A stretch of 6,933 nucleotides of DNA, taken from positions 1 to 6,933 of the forward strand of contig CAYSPU010000290.1 in NCBI GenBank assembly GCA_964432995.1. Direction: 5' to 3'. Shown here piece after piece: positions 1 through 5,001 of the stretch. The stretch is from CAYSPU01 sp964432995 (GTDB lineage Bacteria; Verrucomicrobiota; Verrucomicrobiia; Limisphaerales; JAHDYP01). The position numbers and the translations under genes were made by a program. The notes below the pieces were generated by a model that made no database searches, was not told the origin of the DNA, and worked only from the letters and a program-made list of their open reading frames with translations. Every line of letters starts with the position of its first letter. The first letter of the stretch is position 1.

Positions 1-486
1 TCCAACGAAAACCTGGCGGATGGCGGGTTCGCCGGTGCGCGCGGTTTCCCCCAGGTTGCTGTTGTTGGTGGGAACCGTGCGCCACCCGAGCAGAGTCTGC
101 CCTTCTTCGGCGACGATCTCCGCGAGGCGCCGTTCGCATTTGAGGCGATGGGCATTCTCGAGCGGGAGAAAGATGTTGCCGACGCCGTAGTGCCCCGGGG
201 CGGGGAGGGGGATGTTGGCGTCGGCGCAGGCCTGTTGGAGGAAGCGGTGCGGCGTCTGCAGCAGGATCCCGGCTCCGTCACCGGTGTTCGTCTCGCACCC
301 GCAGGCCCCGCGGTGGCGCAGGTTGATGAGAATCTGGAGGGCTTGGCGGATGATGTCGTGGGACTTGCGTCCCTTGACGTTGACGACAAAGCCGACGCCG
401 CAGGAGTCATGTTCGAACCGGGGGTCGTAGAGCCCCTGGGCGGGAGGCGAACCGCGGAATCTCTGACGGCGTCTTATGGATACCAT
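1..486 (-). CDS. gltB: Glutamate synthase large subunit, N-terminal part (runs off the left edge)
   Basis: The large subunit of glutamate synthase (GOGAT) transfers the amide nitrogen of glutamine to 2-oxoglutarate, giving two glutamates; it acts in the cytoplasm in ammonia assimilation. The 162 visible residues are the class II glutamine amidotransferase domain. The motif LYDPRFEHDSCGVGF (residues 19-33) places the catalytic cysteine at residue 29. In this family the preceding residues form a propeptide that is removed so the cysteine becomes N-terminal; here the propeptide would be 28 residues. Further family hallmarks are NLRHRGA (55-61), NTGDGAGI (67-74) and LGWRTVP in the later part. Full-length family members are about 1,500 residues, so roughly nine tenths lie outside. 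The start is the first ATG in frame (484-486); a stop in the same frame at 541-543 limits extension. No good Shine-Dalgarno precedes it. The identification is very secure. Confidence 0.96.
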   Translation of the reverse strand, partial: MVSIRRRQRFRGSPPAQGLYDPRFEHDSCGVGFVVNVKGRKSHDIIRQALQILINLRHRGACGCETNTGDGAGILLQTPHRFLQQACADANIPLPAPGHYGVGNIFLPLENAHRLKCERRLAEIVAEEGQTLLGWRTVPTNNSNLGETARTGEPAIRQVFVG

Positions 487-627
487 AACCTGCGCTTGCA
501 AAAGCCGCGCATAACTACCATCTCGTGCGCCAAGTTCAACTCAATTCTCCCAGTTCCTCCGTCAGATGAGCTCTCTCCGGCGCGTCGAATTCGTAGCGTC
601 CCAGCCATTGCCCTGCAGGGACAACCA

Positions 628-719
628 CCCCCGAGAACAATGTCAAGTATGAAGATGTGACCCCAACGATCTTCCCCCGAGAACAATGTCAAGTATGAAG
701 ATGTGACCCCAACGATCTT
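628..719. repeat. Perfect 46-bp tandem duplication
   Basis: Two head-to-tail copies, 628-673 and 674-719, are identical base for base, and the match ends exactly at both outer borders (bases 627 and 673 differ, as do 674 and 720). Each copy begins CCCCCGAGAACAATGTC and ends ACCCCAACGATCTT. On the minus strand the unit contains GGGGTCACATCTTC followed shortly by CTTGACATTG. From memory this resembles end sequences found near REP-associated (IS200-like) transposases in several phyla; that link is unverified. With 46 bases the unit is not a multiple of three, so a coding role is unlikely. Perfect identity suggests recent duplication. Confidence 0.95.
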
Positions 720-821
720 GTCCGCGCCCGTAAGCCGGTGCTTCTCCGAATCGTCGGTCGTGGGCGGCCCACACCTCCTGGCCGCGGTTGCCGGGACTTC
801 ACCCCCAAGTTCGTCACCGAC

Positions 822-855
822 GCTGTTGCGCTGCCTGTCGGGGCTCCGCAACAGC
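822..855. repeat. 9-bp perfect inverted repeat (possible hairpin)
   Basis: GCTGTTGCG at 822-830 is the exact reverse complement of CGCAACAGC at 847-855, with a 16-base loop. Inside the loop, GCC (833-835) can pair with GGC (842-844), extending the possible fold. No run of T follows on either strand, so it is not a typical intrinsic terminator. It lies in the repeat-rich gap and may be part of a decayed mobile sequence. Confidence 0.55.
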
Positions 856-887
856 ATGAGGTAGGAAACGACCCATGGCCAGGGAGG

Positions 888-1025
888 GGATGAACAACAA
901 AGGCGCGAAGACGCCCAGCCTGTGAACCGCAGACCGGCCAAGCTCCTCGATGCTGGGCCTTTGAACCTCCCGGGCTCAAACGTCCACCGAGCGTCTTGGC
1001 GTCTTTGTGTCTTTGTGGTGGATCC
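888..1025. repeat. MITE-like imperfect inverted repeat with GTCTTTG-type arms
   Basis: The left arm (888-918) begins GGATGAACAACAAAG; the reverse complement of the right arm (about 995-1025) begins GGATCCACCACAAAG. By hand alignment the arms match at about 24 of 31 positions, separated by about 75 bases, so RNA or single-stranded DNA could form a long imperfect hairpin. The right arm is itself a degenerate short tandem repeat: GCGTCTTG (991-998), GCGTCTTTG (999-1007) and TGTCTTTG (1008-1015). An inner 7-base pair, GCCCAGC (913-919) with GCTGGGC (952-958), adds structure. Sequences of this GTCTTTG/CAAAGAC flavour recur, from memory, in intergenic regions of several environmental phyla. The mobile-element interpretation is an inference; no transposase or clear target-site duplication is seen. 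Confidence 0.6.
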
Positions 1026-1071
1026 CGCCTTGGACCGGGAACCGAAATCAAGGCAAAGCGGTCGCACTGCA

Positions 1072-1084
1072 ATAGGTGACCTAT
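1072..1084. repeat. 13-base odd palindrome (possible operator)
   Basis: ATAGGT (1072-1077) and ACCTAT (1079-1084) are perfect inverted arms around one central base. It lies about 75 bases beyond the stop of the zinc-ribbon protein gene and about 590 bases upstream of gltB. The symmetry would suit a dimeric DNA-binding protein, but its distance from any start and the abundance of palindromes in this gap make a chance or repeat-derived origin equally likely. Confidence 0.3.
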
Positions 1085-1158
1085 GGACGCTCGCGGGATT
1101 GTCTACGGGGCGGATGGCGAGGTCGTTGCGGTGCGCCGTCGCGTCATGTTGCGGTCTG

Positions 1159-2262
1159 CTACGGGTTGGACTCCGGCGCGGGAGGCCGCTCCGCGCCACA
1201 GCGGGTGCAGACGGGGAGCAGGGAGTGCCGGATGGCATGACAGGAGGGGCATTCCTCGAAGAGCGGCGTGGCGCAGACGGGACAGATGTACGGTTCCTCC
1301 ACGACGGGCGCGGCGGCCGTCGGGATGGCCAGTTTGCGCAGGCTGCGCCGGGTCCAGGAAAGGTATTTGAGGGGGCCGCGGCGGATCGGGTAGCCGCAGA
1401 TGGGACAGAGGAAATGCTCGTAGGCTTCGCGGTATTGGCGGAGCAACCAGTCGGGTCGTGGAAACACCGCCAGGCGGAGCAGGTAGACGAGGATGCGGGC
1501 GACGAGGATGAGGGCGGCGACGATGAGGACGTATTTGAAATAGCGTCGCGGGAAGTGCTCATGCATGACCAGGACCACTTTGGCGAGCACGGCGAGGCCG
1601 AAGCCATAGATGAGGGGGGAGTAGAGTCCGGAGCGCCGTTTGAGGAAGAGAGCGACGGCAACGATGAGCAAGGGGAGGAGGAAGGAGAGTTTCAGGGCGG
1701 CGACCTTGAGCTGGTGACGGGATTGCAGCCGCTGGAATTCCGTGGAGATGGGTTGCTGCTGGGTTTGGAGTCGGCTTTGCGCCTCGCGCAGGCGGTTTTC
1801 GAGCGACTGCAGTTGCTCGGTGGTGGAGGCGACTTGTTCGTTGAGCGCCTGGTATTGGCGTTGGTTGTTGAGGAAGAGCTTCTCGCTTTCGGCCAGGGCG
1901 GCGGTTTCCTCCGGGGAAGGCTGGAGGCCCTTTTGCAGCGTCAGCTTCTGGAGTTCGAGCAGTTGGGTCATGGTGCGCTCGGAGTTCTCGGTGCTGCTGC
2001 GGAGGACGGCCTGGCGTTGCTTTTGTTCGTTGATGGTCCGTTTGGCGGCCTCGATGTCGGTTTGGAGTCCGTCCATTTCCGCGCGCAGTCGCGGATCCTG
2101 GAGTCTGGCCTCCACGTCCCGGTAGGAGGGACCGGGCCAGGTGCCGAGGTCGCGGACGACGAAGCCGAGCATCCAATAGACGAGCAGGGCGAAGAGGAGG
2201 CTGAAGAAACCGATGAGGACCCGGTGGGTCCACGGCCCACGGGCGGGCGATTGGGCATGCAT
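1159..2262 (-). CDS. Membrane protein with long coiled coil and C-terminal double zinc ribbon, unknown function
   Basis: This 367-residue protein is not a family I can name. A first hydrophobic helix lies at about 14-36, then a Gln/Glu-rich, heptad-like coiled coil at about 46-186. Three more hydrophobic helices follow at about 189-207, 213-233 and 242-267. The C-terminal tail carries four CxxC knuckles: CPIC (286-289), CPVC (327-330), CPSC (338-341) and CTRC (352-355), enough for two zinc sites. With four helices, both termini should be on the same side, probably the cytoplasm by analogy with other zinc ribbons. That would place the coiled coil in the periplasm. The start chosen is the ATG at 2260-2262, 13 bases after the stop of the upstream ROK-like gene. 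A longer frame reaches 2403 but overlaps that gene with low-complexity antisense-like residues. No Shine-Dalgarno is visible. The short spacing indicates co-transcription with the ROK-like gene. The open frame is convincing; the role (scaffold, sensor or envelope factor) is open. Confidence 0.88.
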   Translation of the reverse strand: MHAQSPARGPWTHRVLIGFFSLLFALLVYWMLGFVVRDLGTWPGPSYRDVEARLQDPRLRAEMDGLQTDIEAAKRTINEQKQRQAVLRSSTENSERTMTQLLELQKLTLQKGLQPSPEETAALAESEKLFLNNQRQYQALNEQVASTTEQLQSLENRLREAQSRLQTQQQPISTEFQRLQSRHQLKVAALKLSFLLPLLIVAVALFLKRRSGLYSPLIYGFGLAVLAKVVLVMHEHFPRRYFKYVLIVAALILVARILVYLLRLAVFPRPDWLLRQYREAYEHFLCPICGYPIRRGPLKYLSWTRRSLRKLAIPTAAAPVVEEPYICPVCATPLFEECPSCHAIRHSLLPVCTRCGAERPPAPESNP

Positions 2263-2275
2263 AGGATGTCGCAGA

Positions 2276-3694
2276 CTACGACGTTGCCTGGATCTTGGGC
2301 AAGCTGGCAGCGGCGACGGCTTGTCCGACGCGTTTGCTTTTCTCGTCGGGCAGGTGCAGGGCGAGGCGGTCGGCCAGTTCCGGGAAGTCGGTGCGGAGGA
2401 CATCGCGGGCTTTGGCGACGATGACGTCGCCGCCGGGGCCGGTGGTGACGCGGCCGAGCACGAGGACGTGTTGGTAGTCGTAGAAGGCGGCGTATTGGGC
2501 GAGGGCGTAGCCGAGGTAGACGCCGATGGTTTGGTAGACGCGCACGGCGCGGGTATCGCCGGCCTTCATCAGGTCCTGCACGAACTTGAGGCGTTCGGGG
2601 AGGGGCGTTTGGGGATCGATTTGGATGCCGGCGGGTTTGAGGAGGCGGCCGACGGCCTGCTGGGAGAAGTACTGGGCGCCCACGCCGTGATCGCCGGACC
2701 ATTCGTCGGCCGGGGCTTTGGGGTTGTAGTCGACGGGGGCGAAGGCCAGTTCGTTGAGCCAGCCGGTGATGCGTCCGTGGGAGTCGAGGAATCCGGCGGC
2801 CTGGCTGGAGCCCATGGCGATGCCCAGCACGCCTTGGACGCGAAGGGACATCGCGCCGGCCAGGGCGGTGACGTCGCCGTCGTTGGCGACTTCGAGGGGG
2901 ACGCCCCATTCCTTGGCCAGATTGAGGAAGAGCGGCTTGACCTGGGCGGCGAACTTGTCGGGAGGCACGGCCCGGAAGAGCGAAGCCACCTTGACCTGGT
3001 TATCGATGTAGATGCCCGCCGAGCTGCCGCCAATGGCGTCGACGCGCGGGAGGCTCCGGGCGGCGAGCTGGAGTCCCTCCTGGATCTTTCGGTAGTGGAA
3101 GGCCGGATCGGGTTCGTTCTTGGGGTCCCAGGGGATCTCGGTGGTGAAGACGGGTTCGCCGTTTAGGACGGCGGCGAGTTTGTAGTCGCTGGCGCCGAGG
3201 TCGAAGCCGATGCGGCAACCATCGAGGTGCCCGCCCAGAGCCACGGAAGACTCCCGGGGTGCGGGGGCATCGGTGAAGGGGCGGCTTTCGACGGTGAAGG
3301 TCCGGTCATAGACGGATTCCATGAGGCGGACATCGAAGGCGCGCGCGCCTTGGGGGTGATAGACCGAGGCGATGTGCTGGCCGAGTTCAGCCGGGCCACA
3401 GACGGTGATCTTCCATCCGCCGATCTGCCAGAGCAGGAACTTGACGATGCGTTCGAGGTAGACCCGGTGGATGGTTTCCTGGTCCGCGGTGGCGGGCAGA
3501 ACGCGGGTCTGGAAGACGGACACTTGGCCGTCGTTGCGTTCGAGGGCGATGGCCACGGGGCGGCTGCCCGGGTCCGCCGCTGCCGCCCGCCCGTAATCCC
3601 GGTTGCCCAGGGCGATGGGCTGGAAATCCGGGTCGAGCGGAGGGGTGATGGAGGGGCGGACGGACAGAAGGCGATAGGCAAGTGCGGTGGCCAT
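2276..3694 (-). CDS. Divergent ROK-family sugar-kinase-like protein with N-terminal extension
   Basis: This 472-residue protein has an actin-like ATPase/sugar kinase fold of the ROK type in its C-terminal two thirds. Visible motifs are the first phosphate loop GFDLGASDYK (163-172) and VANDGD (269-274), in which Asp272 matches the catalytic base of ROK kinases. The second phosphate motif is GIAMGSSQAAGF (291-302), and a C-terminal LVLGRVTTGPGGDV (411-424) matches the adenosine-side segment. NELAF (314-318) corresponds to the sugar-contacting GE(I/L)GH, keeping the Glu but losing the His. The Cys-rich zinc motif of classical ROK proteins is absent: the only cysteines are at 99 and 160. About 160 N-terminal residues precede the kinase fold and are unassigned; no helix-turn-helix is obvious there, so a NagC/Mlc-like repressor is unlikely. 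Sugar or amino-sugar phosphorylation is plausible, but the substrate is unknown. It is the first gene of a probable operon with the zinc-ribbon membrane protein. The ATG at 3692-3694 has no Shine-Dalgarno. Confidence 0.88.
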   Translation of the reverse strand: MATALAYRLLSVRPSITPPLDPDFQPIALGNRDYGRAAAADPGSRPVAIALERNDGQVSVFQTRVLPATADQETIHRVYLERIVKFLLWQIGGWKITVCGPAELGQHIASVYHPQGARAFDVRLMESVYDRTFTVESRPFTDAPAPRESSVALGGHLDGCRIGFDLGASDYKLAAVLNGEPVFTTEIPWDPKNEPDPAFHYRKIQEGLQLAARSLPRVDAIGGSSAGIYIDNQVKVASLFRAVPPDKFAAQVKPLFLNLAKEWGVPLEVANDGDVTALAGAMSLRVQGVLGIAMGSSQAAGFLDSHGRITGWLNELAFAPVDYNPKAPADEWSGDHGVGAQYFSQQAVGRLLKPAGIQIDPQTPLPERLKFVQDLMKAGDTRAVRVYQTIGVYLGYALAQYAAFYDYQHVLVLGRVTTGPGGDVIVAKARDVLRTDFPELADRLALHLPDEKSKRVGQAVAAASLPKIQATS

Positions 3695-3789
3695 GGGGGA
3701 TTTGCTAGCGCACTGGAAACGGCGGTGGCAAGGAAAGAGTTGAGAATCGCCTTTTTCTCCCGGGGGGCTTGGTGTTGAATGCGGCGGTG
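3695..3789. promoter_or_regulatory. Divergent intergenic region between the ROK-like gene and the YbjQ-family gene
   Basis: The two start codons point away from each other across 95 bases, so promoters for both directions should lie here. On the minus strand TTGCCA followed 18 bases later by TAGCAA is a weak sigma-70-like pair in front of the ROK-like gene. On the plus strand TTGAGA (about 3740) could be a -35 element but has no acceptable -10. No clear operator symmetry is seen. The location is the main evidence; individual elements are not reliable. Confidence 0.35.
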
Positions 3790-4128
3790 ATGACGCAGAC
3801 GCATCCGTTGACCACGACGGCGTTCGACCTGCCGGGGTATCGGACCCGGCGTTCGTTTGGTGTGGTGCGGGGGATTGTGGTCCGCTCGCGGTCGATCGTG
3901 GGCCGTTTTGGGGCCGGCATTCAGAGTGTGTTTGGGGGGAACATCTCGCTTTACACCGAGCTGTGCGAGCGGGCGCGGGCCGAGGCGTTCGAGCAGATGC
4001 TGGCCCATGCCGGGGAGCTGGGGGCCAACGCGGTGATCGGGGTGCGCTACGATGCCACGGAGATTGGCAACGGCATCACCGAGGTGCTCTGCTACGGCAC
4101 GGCGGTGTTTGTGGAACCGAACAACTGA
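3790..4128 (+). CDS. ybjQ: YbjQ / UPF0145 family protein
   Basis: This 112-residue protein is a full-length member of the UPF0145 (YbjQ) family, small proteins of about 105-110 residues. Known structures are pentameric rings, and the family is often labelled putative heavy-metal-binding; its biochemical role is not established. Family signatures visible are DLPGYRTRRSFGVVRG (13-28), the GGNISLYTELCERAR segment (49-63), ELGANAVIGVRYD (76-88) and EVLCYGTAVFVEP (98-110). There is no signal peptide or membrane helix, so it is probably cytoplasmic. The ATG at 3790-3792 is chosen because the family usually starts a few residues before the TTT..PGY motif. The frame is open back to a TTG at 3769, giving seven more unlikely residues. 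It is followed 83 bases later by yebC on the same strand. Confidence 0.93.
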   Translation: MTQTHPLTTTAFDLPGYRTRRSFGVVRGIVVRSRSIVGRFGAGIQSVFGGNISLYTELCERARAEAFEQMLAHAGELGANAVIGVRYDATEIGNGITEVLCYGTAVFVEPNN

Positions 4129-4211
4129 GCGCCGGGCGATCGCATCGGCCAGGTCCTGGGGCCGGGCGGTCGACTGGGCAGCCGGCAGGACGTACTGATC
4201 ATCAACGATTT

Positions 4212-4946
4212 ATGGCTGGACACAGCAAGTGGGCGAAGGTGAAGCACTTCAAAGGCGCGATCGACGCCAAGCGCGCCCGCATCTTCTCGAAGTTGGCCCG
4301 CGAGATCACCGTGGCCGCCAAGATCGGGGGCGGCGACCCGGAGATGAACGCGCGGTTGCGCATGGTGCTTCTGAAATGCCGCAGCGCCAACATGCCTTCG
4401 GACAACATTGACCGGGCGATCAAGAAAGGGACCGGCGGCGGCGGCGTCAGCACGTTCGAGGACTTGACCTACGAGATCTACGGGCCCGGCGGCGTGGCCC
4501 TGCTCGTGGAGTTGAGCACCGACAACCGGAACCGCACCGCCGCCGAGATTCGCAGCCTCCTGACCAAAGGCGGGGGCAGCATGGCCACGGCGGGGGCCGT
4601 CGCCCGGCTCTTCCAGCGGAAAGGCCAGATCATCATCGCGCGCGACGCCGCCGAGGAGGACGCCCTGATGGAACTCGCCCTCGAAGCCGGCGCCGAGGAT
4701 TTTCGCGCCGAGCCGGAAGGATACGAGATCCTGACCGATCCCGCCCACTTCGAACCTGTTCATCGGAAGGTGGAGGCCAAGGGAATTCGCTGCGAAGCAG
4801 CCGAGGTTTCCTGGCTCCCGAATCTGAGCGTTCCCGTGGCCCCGTCGGATGCCCCGGCGATCCAGCGTTTGATCGACGCGCTCGAGGAGCACGACGATGT
4901 GAAGGAGGTGCACCACAACGCGGAACTGCCTTCCGAGGGGGCCTGA
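4212..4946 (+). CDS. yebC: YebC/PmpR family regulatory protein
   Basis: This 244-residue protein is a complete member of the YebC (TACO1-related) family, cytoplasmic three-domain proteins usually of about 240-250 residues. Members have been described as transcriptional regulators (PmpR) and, more recently, as ribosome-linked factors that help translate proline-rich stretches. The N-terminal hallmark is AGHSKWAKVKHFKG (2-15), followed by DAKRARIFSKLAREI (18-32), SDNIDRAIKKGTG (63-75), YEIYGPGGVALLVE (87-100) and TDNRNRTAAEIRSLL (103-117). The C-terminus ends with the typical acidic DALEEHDDVKEVHHN (222-236). The ATG at 4212-4214 gives the exact family N-terminus; no Shine-Dalgarno precedes it (the 12 bases before are AT-rich). 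The 83 bases before it contain only a weak CCAGG/CCTGG hairpin (4149-4159). The usual ruv partners are not in the window; an MMPL exporter gene follows after 55 bases. Confidence 0.97.
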   Translation: MAGHSKWAKVKHFKGAIDAKRARIFSKLAREITVAAKIGGGDPEMNARLRMVLLKCRSANMPSDNIDRAIKKGTGGGGVSTFEDLTYEIYGPGGVALLVELSTDNRNRTAAEIRSLLTKGGGSMATAGAVARLFQRKGQIIIARDAAEEDALMELALEAGAEDFRAEPEGYEILTDPAHFEPVHRKVEAKGIRCEAAEVSWLPNLSVPVAPSDAPAIQRLIDALEEHDDVKEVHHNAELPSEGA

Positions 4947-5001
4947 AGCCGGATCGTGCCCCATCGCCGCGCCGCATCGACTGAACTCTGCCGGCCATCG
5001 C

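Larger units (their letters stand above)
487..1158. other. Repeat-rich intergenic region without a convincing gene
   Basis: This 672-base stretch separates the end of the zinc-ribbon membrane protein gene from the start of gltB, both on the minus strand. Open frames cross it on both strands, but none has a recognisable domain, and the longest simply continue as antisense of neighbouring genes. It contains a perfect tandem duplication (628-719), a 9-bp inverted repeat (822-855), a 13-base odd palindrome at 760-772 (arms GTGGGC/GCCCAC), a perfect 10-base palindrome at 611-620, an imperfect long inverted repeat (888-1025) and another odd palindrome (1072-1084). No T-tract-backed terminator and no strong promoter were found, although gltB transcription should begin here. 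I infer a landing site for small non-autonomous or decayed mobile sequences. Confidence 0.7.

Noticed and set aside
148..660. A 170-residue plus-strand open frame at the left edge
   Set aside because: It lies antisense to the unmistakable GltB amidotransferase domain.
628..719. CRISPR array
   Set aside because: Only two units occur, directly abutting with no spacer and no cas genes nearby; it is a simple tandem duplication.
474..1661. A 395-residue minus-strand open frame crossing the repeat-rich gap
   Set aside because: It starts out of frame inside the zinc-ribbon protein gene, runs through the MITE-like element and the tandem duplication, and ends inside gltB in a different frame. The translation is Ser/Pro/Arg-rich and unstructured.
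922..2424. A 500-residue plus-strand open frame antisense to the zinc-ribbon protein gene
   Set aside because: Its acidic, Gly-rich, low-complexity translation is what antisense reading of a coiled-coil gene in GC-rich DNA gives; no domain is visible, while the minus strand has clear helices and CxxC motifs.
3709..3745. Sigma-54 promoter, from TGGCAAGG...TTGA in the divergent region
   Set aside because: The required GG and GC dinucleotides do not fall at the correct ten-base spacing.
4129..4211. Terminator between ybjQ and yebC
   Set aside because: The only symmetry is a short CCAGG/CCTGG hairpin at 4149-4159 without a following T run, too weak to call.
3963..4211. Longer start for yebC reaching back into the ybjQ gene
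   Set aside because: The upstream in-frame residues overlap a clear YbjQ protein and are Arg/Gly-rich; the ATG at 4212 gives the exact conserved MAGHSKW N-terminus.
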